Notes under the pieces: model-generated
The model's input: only the letters and a program-made list of their open reading frames with translations
Told to the model about the DNA's origin: nothing
Databases searched by the model: none
DNA from: Methylophilus sp. 5
GTDB taxonomy: Bacteria; Pseudomonadota; Gammaproteobacteria; Burkholderiales; Methylophilaceae
Reading direction: 5' to 3'
Assembly (NCBI RefSeq): GCF_000515275.1
Contig: NZ_KI911560.1
Span: 248,001 to 312,000 of the forward strand
Length of the DNA: 64,000 bases
Made by a program: the position numbers and the translations under genes
Shown: positions 7,368 to 16,823 of the stretch, in pieces
Layout: each line of letters begins with the position of its first letter
Position numbering within the stretch: the first letter of the stretch is position 1

Positions 7368-8501
7368 TTACAATTCAAAACCGTTAAGGTCGTCTGCCGA
7401 TACTTCGGAGTCAATCTGACCAATCAGGTAGGAGCTTAATTCTACCTCTTGCGGCGCGACTTGCACGGTGTCTGAGGCGAGCCAAGTGTTGATCCATGGA
7501 ATCGGGTTATTTTTGGCACCGGGGAATGCGGGCGGTAAACCAACCGAGGCCATGCGGCTATTGGTGATGTATTCGACATATTGGCACAAAATATCTTTAT
7601 TGAGGCCAATCATAGAGCCATCTTTAAACAGGTATTCTGCCCATTCTTTTTCTTGCTCGGCGGCTGTTCTAAACATCTCAAAACACTCGCTATGCAGTTC
7701 GGCGGCAATTTCGGCGAACTCGGGGTCGTCCTGGCCGGAGCGCATGATATTGAGCATGTGCTGGGTGCCGGTGAGGTGCAAGGCTTCGTCACGTGCAATC
7801 AGGCGGATGATCTTGGCATTGCCTTCCATCACCTTGCGCTCGGCAAAGGCAAACGAGCAGGCAAAGCTCACATAAAAACGAATCGCTTCAAGAATATTAA
7901 CGCTCATCAGGCAGCGGTAAAGCAGCTTTTTAAGTTCGCGCTTATTCACCACCTTGGTTTCGCCATTGATCACGTGGTCACCCTCACCCAGTTGTGAGTA
8001 CAACATGGTTTGATGAATCAACTCATCGTAATAGTGGGCGATGTCAGAGGCACGCGCAGTAATATTGTCGTTACGCACGATGTCGTCAAAAATAATGGAA
8101 GGATCATTGACGATATTGCGGATGATGTGGGTATAAGAGCGCGAGTGGATCGTCTCGGAAAACGCCCAGGTTTCAATCCAGGTCTCGATCTCAGGCAATG
8201 ACACCAATGGCAACAAGGCAACGTTAGGGCTGCGGCCCTGAATCGAATCAAGCAGCGTCTGATATTTGAGATTGCTGATGAAAATATGCTTTTCGTGCTC
8301 TGGCAAGCCTTGGTAGTCAGCACGGTCTTGTGACACATCGACTTCTTCCGGGCGCCAGAAAAAAGACAACTGCTTTTCGATCAGCTTTTCGAACACCGGG
8401 TATTTCTGCTGGTCGTAACGCGCCACGTTGACCGGCTGACCAAAGAACATGGGTTCTTTGAGCTGTTCGTTGTCGATTTTGGTAAAGATGCTGTAGGCCA
8501 T
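7368..8501 (-). CDS. nrdB: Class Ia ribonucleotide reductase, beta subunit
   Basis: 377 residues, nearly the length of E. coli NrdB and collinear with it. It holds the di-iron/tyrosyl radical cofactor: the radical Tyr lies in [14 protein letters not shown] near residue 123, with iron ligands around FISNLKYQ (Asp/Glu-rich helix), EAIRFY and [10 protein letters not shown]-terminal residues [12 protein letters not shown] match the tail that docks to NrdA and carries the radical-transfer tyrosine. Separated from nrdA by 210 bases filled largely by a long palindrome. Confidence 0.97.
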   Translation of the reverse strand: MAYSIFTKIDNEQLKEPMFFGQPVNVARYDQQKYPVFEKLIEKQLSFFWRPEEVDVSQDRADYQGLPEHEKHIFISNLKYQTLLDSIQGRSPNVALLPLVSLPEIETWIETWAFSETIHSRSYTHIIRNIVNDPSIIFDDIVRNDNITARASDIAHYYDELIHQTMLYSQLGEGDHVINGETKVVNKRELKKLLYRCLMSVNILEAIRFYVSFACSFAFAERKVMEGNAKIIRLIARDEALHLTGTQHMLNIMRSGQDDPEFAEIAAELHSECFEMFRTAAEQEKEWAEYLFKDGSMIGLNKDILCQYVEYITNSRMASVGLPPAFPGAKNNPIPWINTWLASDTVQVAPQEVELSSYLIGQIDSEVSADDLNGFEL

Positions 8502-8570
8502 AGCCGTGTTCCTAATGTTTAAGTTTTATTCTCAAACTGTTTTTAAAATCTACTCATTACCCCACTGCAA

Positions 8571-8710
8571 TAAGCGTTTAATCAGTGAGCGAGCGGGATA
8601 AAGTGCAAGGCGTCCGGAGCACAGAAACCGGAATGTACATGGAGTACATGAGGATTTCGAGCACCGCACAACGTTGCAATTTGCCCGCGCAGCCACTGAG
8701 TCAGCGCTTA
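8571..8710. repeat. Long imperfect palindrome between nrdA and nrdB
   Basis: About 140 bases that fold back on themselves around position 8641. The left arm (TAAGCGTTTAATCAGTGAGC at 8571) pairs imperfectly with the right arm ending CACTGAGTCAGCGCTTA at 8710, and the apex is ATGTACATGGAGTACAT. No coding frame is credible. It looks like a dispersed intergenic hairpin element; in the nrd mRNA it would form one long stem between the two subunit genes. Confidence 0.7.
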
Positions 8711-8711
8711 T

Positions 8712-10991
8712 TTAAATCTTGCAGGCACCACTCGCACAACCATCGTCCTCTGCCTCAGTGCCACCTTCAGTCGCACCATCGCGGGTGTTGTGGTAGTACA
8801 AGGTTTTGATGCCCAACTTGTACACCTGCAGCAGGTCTTTGAGCAATTGCTTCATTGGCACACGGCCACCTTCAAAACGGGTTGGGTCGTAGTTGGTGTT
8901 AGCAGAAATAGACTGATCAACAAACTTTTGCATAATGCCCACCAGCTTGAGGTAACCCTCGTTGTTAGGCATTTTCCACAACAGTTGATACTGGTCACGC
9001 AGGCGGTCGATCTCTGGCACCACCTGGCGCAAGATACCGTCCTTAGACTGCTTAACCGACACCAGGCCACGCGGCGGCTCAATACCATTGGTTGCGTTTG
9101 CAATCTGGCTGGAGGTTTCTGACGGCATCAGCGCAGTCAAGGTAGAGTTGCGCAAGCCATCTTTTTGAATCTCTTTGCGCAGGCTCTCCCAATCTAACAG
9201 CAATGGCTCGCTACACACGGCGTCAAGGTCAGACTTATAGGTATCAATCGGCAACATGCCTTTGGCGTAGGTGGTTTCGTTAAACGCACCGCATGGGCCA
9301 AATTCGCGCGCCAACTGCACCGAGGCTTTTAACAAGTAGAACTGAATCGCCTCGAAAGTGCGATGAGTCAGGCCCAGCGCAGAATCACTGGTGTAGTTGG
9401 TGCCATTTTTGGCCAGGTAATAGGCGTAGTTGATGACGCCAACGCCCAATGAGCGGCGTTTGTTGGTCGCATTGAGTGCCGCTTTTACCGGGTAATCCTG
9501 ATACTCCAGCAACGCATCCAGTGCACGCACCACTAAATCAGCCAGGCCTTCCAGCTCGTCTAATGATTCCAGCGCGCCCAGGTTAAAGGCAGACAAGGTA
9601 CACAAGGCGATTTCGCCTTCTTCATCATTGATGTCATTCAATGGATTGGTCGGCAGTGCAATTTCCATACACAGGTTAGACTGGCGCACCGGAGCCACGG
9701 CCGGGTCAAACGGGCTGTGTGTGTTGCAATGGTCTACGTTTTGAATATAGATACGGCCAGTGCCTGCACGCTCTTGCATCATCAGCGAGAACAGGTCCAC
9801 CGCTGGCAGGCTGCGTTTGCGGATGCTGTCATCGGCTTCATATTGGGTATACAGGCGCTCAAACTCATCCTGATCGGCAAAGAACGCATCGTACAGCCCT
9901 GGCGTGTCATGCGGCGAGAACAAGGTAATTGTTTGGCCCTTGATCAGGCGCTGGTACATCAAGCGGTTAAGTTGTACGCCGTAATCGAGGTGGCGCACAC
10001 GGTTTTCTTCTACACCGCGGTTGTTTTTAAGCACCAGCAAAGACTCGACCTCAAGATGCCAGATCGGGTAGAACAAGGTGGCAGCACCACCACGCACGCC
10101 GCCCTGCGAGCAAGATTTCACCGCAGACTGGAACAATTTGTAGAACGGCAGGCAACCGGTATGCTGTGCTTCGCCACCACGGATTTCACTCCCCAGGGCG
10201 CGGATACGGCCCGCATTGACGCCTATCCCTGCGCGTTGTGAGACATATTTCACAATCGCACTGGTGGTGGCATTGATACTATCCAAGCTGTCGCCACACT
10301 CAATCAGCACACAAGAACTAAACTGTCTGGTCGGCGTACGCACGCCCGCCATGATAGGCGTAGGCAGAGAAATCTTAAAGGTAGACACAGCGTCATAAAA
10401 ACGCTTGATGAAATCCAAGCGCGCCTGGCCTTTATAGTTAGCAAACAGACACATCGCGACCAAAATATACAAAAACTGCGGGCTCTCGTAGATTTTTTTG
10501 GTCACCCGGTTTTGCACCAGGTACTTGCCCTCAAGCTGCTTGACCGCAGCATAAGAGAAGTTCATATCGCGCCAGTGGTCAATGGTGCTATTGAGCACGT
10601 CAAATTCTTCGCGGCTGTAATCCTTTAACAAATGCTGGTCGTATTTGCCAAGGGCAGTCAGATTGGTCACATGGTCAAACAAATGCGGTGGCTCAAACTG
10701 GCCATAAGCAATTTTGCGCAGGTGAAAAATAGACAAGCGTGCAGCCAGATATTGATAGTCTGGCGTTTCTTCAGAGATCAGGTCAGCCGCTGATTTAATA
10801 ATGGTTTCATGAATGTCATCGGTGCGGATGCCATCATAAAACTGGATATGGGAGCGCAGCTCCACCTGGGAGACCGATACATTGTTCAGGCCTTGTGATG
10901 CCCAATCAATCACCCGATGAATTTTATCGAGATTGATTGGTTCCTTGCGGCCATCTCTTTTTGTGGCCTGCATGGATTCGTATTTTGACAT
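8712..10991 (-). CDS. nrdA: Class Ia ribonucleotide reductase, alpha subunit
   Basis: 759 residues; reduces ribonucleoside diphosphates to deoxyribonucleotides. N-terminal ATP-cone (about residues 5-95), then the ten-stranded barrel with active-site cysteines in FSSCVLIEC (near 225) and IALCTLSAF (near 463), the NLCMEI loop (near 440) with the catalytic Cys and Glu, and the C-terminal redox pair in CASGACKI. The ATG at 10991 follows GGGAGCC. Expression is probably controlled by the promoter, NrdR boxes and cobalamin riboswitch upstream. Full length, no anomaly. Confidence 0.97.
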   Translation of the reverse strand: MSKYESMQATKRDGRKEPINLDKIHRVIDWASQGLNNVSVSQVELRSHIQFYDGIRTDDIHETIIKSAADLISEETPDYQYLAARLSIFHLRKIAYGQFEPPHLFDHVTNLTALGKYDQHLLKDYSREEFDVLNSTIDHWRDMNFSYAAVKQLEGKYLVQNRVTKKIYESPQFLYILVAMCLFANYKGQARLDFIKRFYDAVSTFKISLPTPIMAGVRTPTRQFSSCVLIECGDSLDSINATTSAIVKYVSQRAGIGVNAGRIRALGSEIRGGEAQHTGCLPFYKLFQSAVKSCSQGGVRGGAATLFYPIWHLEVESLLVLKNNRGVEENRVRHLDYGVQLNRLMYQRLIKGQTITLFSPHDTPGLYDAFFADQDEFERLYTQYEADDSIRKRSLPAVDLFSLMMQERAGTGRIYIQNVDHCNTHSPFDPAVAPVRQSNLCMEIALPTNPLNDINDEEGEIALCTLSAFNLGALESLDELEGLADLVVRALDALLEYQDYPVKAALNATNKRRSLGVGVINYAYYLAKNGTNYTSDSALGLTHRTFEAIQFYLLKASVQLAREFGPCGAFNETTYAKGMLPIDTYKSDLDAVCSEPLLLDWESLRKEIQKDGLRNSTLTALMPSETSSQIANATNGIEPPRGLVSVKQSKDGILRQVVPEIDRLRDQYQLLWKMPNNEGYLKLVGIMQKFVDQSISANTNYDPTRFEGGRVPMKQLLKDLLQVYKLGIKTLYYHNTRDGATEGGTEAEDDGCASGACKI

Positions 10992-11171
10992 TAATGGCTC
11001 CCAATCCAGGAAGCGAGGGGTCCCAAAGCCAGACGCATTTCAACCGGGCAATACCCGGCCATCATCACGATGAAAAATGCACCCGCTCAAAGGCCAGACT
11101 AACAATCAGTGTTTATAGACCAATTGCATCTGCCGAGGACACCCCGCCTCAAACGTTAACAAGAAAAATTT

Positions 11172-11368
11172 CCACGGCAGGTCTCCTGGCTCTCAGGTCG
11201 TCATTATTTGCTTTCGCCTTCCCGAAATTGATTCAGTGGCTTGAGTGGCAGCAAACAACTCGCTGATTACAGTTGCGGGGGCAGCCCTGGCTTGATGATA
11301 CTTAAGCGGCTTCACGCACCAGGTTCCCTATTAAATACAGAAGAAGAGTCTCTTCTGCATACCGTATG
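11172..11368 (-). ncRNA. Cobalamin riboswitch in the nrdA leader
   Basis: Read on the minus strand, the conserved elements appear in order: AATAGGGAACCTGGTGCGTG, GGGCTGCCCCCGCAACTGTAA, the B12-box-like AAGCCACTGAATC and AGCCAGGAGACCTGCC. This is the full adenosylcobalamin-type core. It begins near the predicted transcription start (about 11368) and ends 180 bases before the nrdA ATG. Such switches normally lower expression when B12 is plentiful, which suits a B12-independent reductase when a B12-dependent class II enzyme exists elsewhere; that second enzyme is not in the window. Confidence 0.93.
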
Positions 11369-11374
11369 GATGCG

Positions 11375-11403
11375 ACTATAAAACAATATCTATGGCTTTT
11401 CAA
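11375..11403 (-). promoter_or_regulatory. Sigma-70-type promoter of nrdA-nrdB-yfaE
   Basis: On the minus strand: TTGAAA (11403-11398), a 17-base spacer, then TATAGT (11380-11375). This is near consensus and places transcription start at about 11368, exactly at the 5' edge of the riboswitch. Confidence 0.75.
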
Positions 11404-11428
11404 TTACCTAAAACACAATATATTGATT
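11381..11428. promoter_or_regulatory. Two NrdR-box-like sites
   Basis: ACACAATATATTGATT at 11413-11428 matches the NrdR box (aCaCtAtATaTwGtGt) at nearly all positions; a weaker copy, AAACAATATCTATGGC, lies at 11381-11396. Their starts are 32 bases apart, the three-turn spacing typical of tandem NrdR boxes, and the weaker copy sits inside the -35/-10 spacer where binding would repress. Confidence 0.6.
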
Positions 11429-11707
11429 TATTTTAATTGACAGCAAGCAACTGATTGTTTTCATTCAGGAATATTTCCACCACAAACAAATAGAGGTTTT
11501 TGCAACAATGTGCATGCAACTCGCATAGAATAAAAAGCTAGCCGAATCGATACATTCGCCAGTCGGAATCAACGCTTTTAAGGCGAGTAAACATAGTTTT
11601 AGTCACTATGCCAACGACAATAACCATGTAATCTACGCTTTATTATCGCAACACAGTTTTGTTAAATTATGCGACATTACGTATAACGAATAAAAACCAA
11701 ATCCACT

Positions 11708-12985
11708 ATGACTGATTTCTGTCATTACACACTACGTATTGCAACCCTACTCGCCTTAGCAGGCGCTTGCAGTGCAGTGCACGCCACCAATGGGATTAAC
11801 CTGATTGGCTTTGGCGCTGAATCGACCCTGATGGGCGGTGCTGACGTTGCCGTCGCGCGCGATACCAGCGCGCTGAATACCAACCCGGCCGGGCTGACGC
11901 AAATCAAGGCGCCATTGCTGGATATGTTTGGCTCGGTGCTGCGTACGACCGACCTGGTGCACAAAGATCCGCGCAACGAAGAACATGCGTCGAACCGCTA
12001 TACTTTACTTGGCGGTGGCGGCTATGCACGGCCGCTGGAAAATACCGCTTGCACGGCCGGTATCGGCCTGTTCGCGCAAGGTGGCGCCGGTGGCGTGTTC
12101 GACAACCTGCGTACGCCGTTTGGCAATCGCGATGACCTTTCCTCGCTGTTTGGTATCGCCAAGATCATCCCCGGTATCGGCTGTGAAGTAACGGACAAGC
12201 TCTCTCTAGGCGCCAGCCTGAATATCGTTTATGCGAGCATAGAACAGGATTTTTTCTCCAACACGTCTGTCAACTTTGGCGGCGGCTCGAGTTTTGCTGG
12301 CTATAAATTAGAGGGCGCCTCAGCCATCCGTACTGGCTTCAAGCTCGGCATGCAATATCGGGTAACGCCAACGCTGACGCTGGCGGCCGCCTATACTGAA
12401 AAAACCGAGCTCCCCATGACTGGTGGCACGCTGGTCGCTGATGACACCGCTCTTGGACTGGGCAAAGTAAAGTATTCAGATGCCTCCATAAAAGGCTTCG
12501 CCTTGCCGCGCGAAGTGGCTGTAGGGTTGGCGTTTAAGCCTACAGATGACTGGCTGCTATCATTTAAGCTCAATTGGCTCAACTGGGACGATGCGATCAA
12601 TGAAGTGACCCTGCGTGCCACTACACCAAACAATGCCTCTGCGAAATCCGTCTATGGCAGCCCAATGAATGCCAACTGGAAAGACCAATGGGTGGTCGCA
12701 ACAGGCGTCGCTTACAACTGGGATGACCGCACCACGCTTTATGCAGGTCACAATTACGGCAAAAACCCGATTCCGCGCCAGAACTCAAGTCCTTTATTGG
12801 CAGGCACCCTTGAGCATCACCTGACCTTCGGCGCCGCACGCAAGATTGACCAGCACTGGCTGATGACAGGCGGGGTCGAGTGGATGTTGCCGGTCAGCGT
12901 CAAATACAACAGCCGATTATTTGGTGAGTCTGAAATTCGTAATGAGGCGATTGTGCTGCACTTTATGCTGAGCCGCCGCTGGTAG
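11708..12985 (+). CDS. FadL/OmpP1/TodX-family outer membrane transport protein
   Basis: 425 residues. Signal peptide at about residues 1-26 ending VHA, then the N-terminal hatch sequence TNGINLIGFGAESTLMGGAD and NTNPAGLTQI that mark FadL-type porins, followed by a predicted 14-strand beta barrel ending in W. Such channels admit hydrophobic molecules (fatty acids, aromatic hydrocarbons) across the outer membrane; the substrate cannot be told. It converges with the PepSY gene of cluster A with only 21 bases between them. The 340-base leader shows no recognised operator. Confidence 0.88.
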   Translation: MTDFCHYTLRIATLLALAGACSAVHATNGINLIGFGAESTLMGGADVAVARDTSALNTNPAGLTQIKAPLLDMFGSVLRTTDLVHKDPRNEEHASNRYTLLGGGGYARPLENTACTAGIGLFAQGGAGGVFDNLRTPFGNRDDLSSLFGIAKIIPGIGCEVTDKLSLGASLNIVYASIEQDFFSNTSVNFGGGSSFAGYKLEGASAIRTGFKLGMQYRVTPTLTLAAAYTEKTELPMTGGTLVADDTALGLGKVKYSDASIKGFALPREVAVGLAFKPTDDWLLSFKLNWLNWDDAINEVTLRATTPNNASAKSVYGSPMNANWKDQWVVATGVAYNWDDRTTLYAGHNYGKNPIPRQNSSPLLAGTLEHHLTFGAARKIDQHWLMTGGVEWMLPVSVKYNSRLFGESEIRNEAIVLHFMLSRRW

Positions 12986-13006
12986 ATTTAAACAAATAGC
13001 TGAGCA

Positions 13007-14233
13007 TTAATTTGTGATGCCCAGTTTTGATTTTGCAGACTGTTTTTTGCTCCAGATGAATACACCGGTGATAGAAATCATCACCAACACGATGCCAGTG
13101 AAACTGACAAATATTCGGTACGGCAAACCGAACACCTGCCCCATATGCAATGCCCCCAGCCAGTTACTGAAGGTATTCCCGGCCTCACCATGCGTCGGTA
13201 GCCACCAACCTTTTATTTCCCCTGTATAGACATCTATCAAAATGGCGGTATTGCCCCTGTCTTCGCGCAAATCGGCGGAGCTATGGACGGAATACATATA
13301 CACCCCACGCTGACGATCTAATCGTAGCCTGTCTTCAAACTGAATAGTCAAATCGTGGGTATGCACAAAGCTCTGCATGGCTTGACGTGCCATGACGTGG
13401 GCCGCTGGCCAGGGCATGGGTAAACTTGCGAGCGGCTTATCTAATTTGGGCACGCTACGCCACGACAAATCGAATGGCAATATTTTGGACATGACGGGTA
13501 AATAGAGTTGGTCACGCAAGTTAAACATGACGCTGGACCAGGCGAAGATGAGTAAAACCGTGCATAACCACAAACCACAGGCGCGATGCAGGTCAAAATT
13601 GATACGCGTGGCACTGGCTTGCCATTTCACCATCCAGGCTGGTTGCCATCGGTGCCAGAATCTCTTTTTTGCATGCGTCTGGCGTCTGGGCAACGTCAAT
13701 ATAAACGCAACACAGGTGTCCAACGTCCATAACAAGGCCACAACTCCCATGATCAGATGCCCGCTTTCGCCCGGCAGGGCTAGCGAATAATGCAGCTTAT
13801 AGAGAAATGTAATCAGGGTTGCTCGCTGAAACGGGCTCTCACCCCATTTGCGTGCGCCTAGGCTCGCACCCGTCTGCGGGTCGATAAACAGCTGGTCAGC
13901 CACCATCTCCATGGCTTGTGGATCTGCAGCACTAAGCCTGAAAGCCAGTACACGCTCAGTCAGGCCGGGGACAATATGTGCCTCTGGCAGCGTGAACAAC
14001 ACTTCATCTACCAGCGTACCGGCCGGGGCCTGCTGCTGCGCCAACTGTTGTAAGTGATAGGCATCCAGCACCGGTTGGCCAGCCTGCCAAGCTGGTTGAA
14101 ACAGTTGCGGATTTAACCAGGCATCTATCTCATCTTCAAACGCAATGATGGTGCCAGTGAGCCCAGAAATAATCAGAAATGCTGCCATCGCCAGGCCCAC
14201 CCAGCGATGCCACAGTACAAGTACGTGTCGCAT
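13007..14233 (-). CDS. PepSY-type inner membrane protein, cluster A
   Basis: 408 residues with four transmembrane helices: about residues 11-33 (VGLAMAAFLIISGLTGTIIA), 160-180, 215-235 and 370-392. Membrane-embedded histidines (VLWHRW, LHYSLA, LHRACG, LHMGQV) suit haem binding. PepSY_TM proteins next to TonB receptors (FoxB, FpvG, PiuB types) are thought to reduce ferric siderophores in the periplasm. Its ATG overlaps the receptor stop codon (TAATG), so it is co-translated with the cluster A receptor. Confidence 0.85.
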   Translation of the reverse strand: MRHVLVLWHRWVGLAMAAFLIISGLTGTIIAFEDEIDAWLNPQLFQPAWQAGQPVLDAYHLQQLAQQQAPAGTLVDEVLFTLPEAHIVPGLTERVLAFRLSAADPQAMEMVADQLFIDPQTGASLGARKWGESPFQRATLITFLYKLHYSLALPGESGHLIMGVVALLWTLDTCVAFILTLPRRQTHAKKRFWHRWQPAWMVKWQASATRINFDLHRACGLWLCTVLLIFAWSSVMFNLRDQLYLPVMSKILPFDLSWRSVPKLDKPLASLPMPWPAAHVMARQAMQSFVHTHDLTIQFEDRLRLDRQRGVYMYSVHSSADLREDRGNTAILIDVYTGEIKGWWLPTHGEAGNTFSNWLGALHMGQVFGLPYRIFVSFTGIVLVMISITGVFIWSKKQSAKSKLGITN

Positions 14234-16710
14234 TACCAGCGATAGGTCAAAGTGGCCATCACATTACGGCGATAGCCCCATTTACAACCATCTCCATAGT
14301 AACCACATGCAGCCACATATTCTTTATCAAATAAATTGCTCGCATTCATGGCAGCCTGCCACCCCTTCCACTGCTGGCCCAACAATGCCATATCGTAGCG
14401 CAGACTGGCGTCAACCAAGGTGTAGGCAGGCACTTTATACTCATTGGTATCTTCGCCATACCTAGCCCCGACATAACGAACACCCCCGCCTACACTCAAC
14501 CCTGCCAACCAAGCAGTCGGCAGCTGGTAGTTAGCCCATAATGCAGCGGCGTGCTTGGGGATATTATTGGGGACATTCCCCTGCACCCCATCATTACTCT
14601 TGGTGATGTCCATCACGGTATGCGTAAAACTCGCTATCAAATCCAGGCCATTATCAAGCTGTGTTTTAGCTTCCGCTTCAAATCCTCGTGATCGGACTTC
14701 ACCGCGCTGAATGTTGTAAGTGCCCGTGGCATCCTGCAAATCGGCCGTGGTGAGATTCTTGCGTGTGAGGTCAAATAACGAAAACGTGAGCATAGTGCGT
14801 TGCCCTTCCGGCTGAAAGCGCAGGCCTACTTCATATTGCTTGCCAGACTCTGGCTCAAATGGCTTACTGCCACGCGCCGGAGAACTGGTACCAATCACTG
14901 GCGTAAATGACTCGGTATAGCTGGCATAAGGTGCCCAGCCACTGTCTGTCAAATACACAAGACCCGCACGCCATGTTGTTGCCTGATCATTTTGAGCATT
15001 ACTGTCAGCAGGCGTTAGATGATCCTCGCTGCTAGTGCGTGCCCAATCGCGTCGACCGCCCAGCGTTAACACCCATTTCTCATCTATTTTGATCTGATCC
15101 TGAAGATAAAAACCGGTTTGTCTTAATCTCTGAGTCACATCGTTATTGACGTTAAGCGTCGGGAGACCAACACCATAGACCGGGTTGTATATATCCAGAT
15201 CAGAAAATACCCCAAAAGTACCTTCCACATCACTGCGCATTTTTTGATGGTCCAGGCCAATCAATGCCGTATGTGCAAAGATGCCTGACGCCCATTTGAA
15301 TTGGGCATGGTTATCCACTGTCAGATTATCAACATCTTCTTTACTACCGCCGCCAAAACGGCTGATGGTACGGTTATCTGACTGCAATCCACTCAGGTAT
15401 ACAGACAGCGCATTGGTACGCATATGCTGATAGCGCAAGTTTTGACGAAACAGTAGATGCTCATTAAACGCATGCTCAAACAAATAACCCAATGCATAAC
15501 GTTCCTGATTGAATTTATCTACACCTGGCTCACCGATAAATCGACTGGTTGGAATCCTGCCATTAGGATTAGCGTCCAGCGTGCCGACTTTAGGCAATGC
15601 CTGATAGCCCTGGCCGCGTACATTTTTTTGATAATCAGTCAGAATCGTCAACGAGGTTGCATCACTAGGACGCCATGTGATGGCCGGTGCAATAAAGACA
15701 CGATCATCTTTCACATAGTCAATTTGTGTATCTGAATCCCGCCACAAACCAGTCAAGCGATAAGACCACACGCCATCGTCTGTCAACAACCCGCCAAAAT
15801 CGGCAGCAACCTGCTTGCGGTCGAAACGACCAACCTGTGCCTGTAACTCATGAATAGGCACATCGGTTGGTTTTTTGCTGACCAGATTCACCAATCCACC
15901 CGGACCGCCTTGCCCATATAAAATTGAAGAGGGCCCACGTAGCACTTCCACCCGTTCCAGCCCATATGGCTCCAACACTGTGCCGCCCTGGTTGTTAAAC
16001 GCATAAGACCGCAAACCATCGCGATATTGGTCTCGTCCATTGGCATCAAAACCACGAATGACAATATTATCTGCCCGCGGATCAGGGCCGTTAGACTCGG
16101 CATATACACCTGCGGTATATCGCAACGCATCACTGACAGACTGCACATTTTGCGCATTCATTTGATCACGTGTGATGACCGCAATCGATTGCGGAGCCTC
16201 GATAATGGCGGTATCCGTTTTGGTCGCAGAGGCACTTCGCTTGGCAACATAGCCATTCACCGGGCCGGTTGCTATTTCAGTGTCGCGGCCTTTAGGTGCA
16301 ACCACGGTCACTTCCTTCAACGTTTGCACATCCTGTTGACTTTTAATCTCTGGACTGGATCTTTGCAAGGAAAACACGCCCCTACTCACTTCAATCGCCT
16401 GCAACCCTGTCCCTGATAGCAAAGCATCGAACCCTTGCTGCACCGTGTAATTCCCGTTGATTCCTGAACTAGTTTTGCCATTGACCAAGCCTGGCGGCAA
16501 GGTGATGCTAACACCTGACAGGCTCGCAAACTCACTGAGAGATTGCTCCAATGTATCGGCTTTAATGCGATAGCTTGTCACTGTGGCCTTGGTGCCATCT
16601 GCTGCATATACCGCAGACATATAAACAAATGAAGTACCGCTAACCGCCATCACAAGTAATGCAGTTTGAACTGCCTTGCGCAGTTGGTAACGATGAGTGT
16701 GCTGCTGCAT
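14233..16710 (-). CDS. TonB-dependent siderophore receptor with STN domain, cluster A
   Basis: 825 residues from the ATG at 16710, which follows AAGGGA; an in-frame ATG at 16764 has no such site. Signal peptide 1-36, STN signalling domain about 45-115, TonB-box-like EVTVVAP near 130, plug about 165-280 (APQSIAVITRDQM, NIVIRGFD, RVEVLRGPSSILYG), then a 22-strand barrel ending YRW. The STN domain implies signalling to the FecR of the same cluster. Paralogous to the cluster E divergent receptor (shared GPVxGYVAKRSA before the plug). Ligand unknown. Confidence 0.92.
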   Translation of the reverse strand: MQQHTHRYQLRKAVQTALLVMAVSGTSFVYMSAVYAADGTKATVTSYRIKADTLEQSLSEFASLSGVSITLPPGLVNGKTSSGINGNYTVQQGFDALLSGTGLQAIEVSRGVFSLQRSSPEIKSQQDVQTLKEVTVVAPKGRDTEIATGPVNGYVAKRSASATKTDTAIIEAPQSIAVITRDQMNAQNVQSVSDALRYTAGVYAESNGPDPRADNIVIRGFDANGRDQYRDGLRSYAFNNQGGTVLEPYGLERVEVLRGPSSILYGQGGPGGLVNLVSKKPTDVPIHELQAQVGRFDRKQVAADFGGLLTDDGVWSYRLTGLWRDSDTQIDYVKDDRVFIAPAITWRPSDATSLTILTDYQKNVRGQGYQALPKVGTLDANPNGRIPTSRFIGEPGVDKFNQERYALGYLFEHAFNEHLLFRQNLRYQHMRTNALSVYLSGLQSDNRTISRFGGGSKEDVDNLTVDNHAQFKWASGIFAHTALIGLDHQKMRSDVEGTFGVFSDLDIYNPVYGVGLPTLNVNNDVTQRLRQTGFYLQDQIKIDEKWVLTLGGRRDWARTSSEDHLTPADSNAQNDQATTWRAGLVYLTDSGWAPYASYTESFTPVIGTSSPARGSKPFEPESGKQYEVGLRFQPEGQRTMLTFSLFDLTRKNLTTADLQDATGTYNIQRGEVRSRGFEAEAKTQLDNGLDLIASFTHTVMDITKSNDGVQGNVPNNIPKHAAALWANYQLPTAWLAGLSVGGGVRYVGARYGEDTNEYKVPAYTLVDASLRYDMALLGQQWKGWQAAMNASNLFDKEYVAACGYYGDGCKWGYRRNVMATLTYRW

Positions 16711-16764
16711 GAGTTTCCCTTTTATTGGCATGTAAGTAATGAGAAATGCATCTCCCTTACTCAC

Positions 16765-16792
16765 TTCACACGCCAGTTTTAAAAAAGGGACA
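16765..16792 (-). promoter_or_regulatory. Candidate ECF promoter of the cluster A receptor
   Basis: Minus strand reads TGTCCC, T tract, AAAACTG, GCGTGTGAA. The C-rich block, T tract and 12-base spacing to GCGTGT match the elements before other receptor and accessory genes in this window. Inferred to be read by a FecI-type sigma factor. Confidence 0.5.
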
Positions 16793-16823
16793 AAAAAGAA
16801 TTACTTTTATGCGCACGAATTTA

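Noticed and set aside
7468-7997. Plus-strand frames of about 135 codons inside nrdB
   Set aside because: Antisense shadows of a highly conserved gene; no start signals.
8585-8809. Plus-strand reading frame of 74 codons opposite the nrdA 3' end
   Set aside because: It spans the long palindrome and then the antisense of nrdA; codon content and lack of a ribosome binding site argue against a gene.
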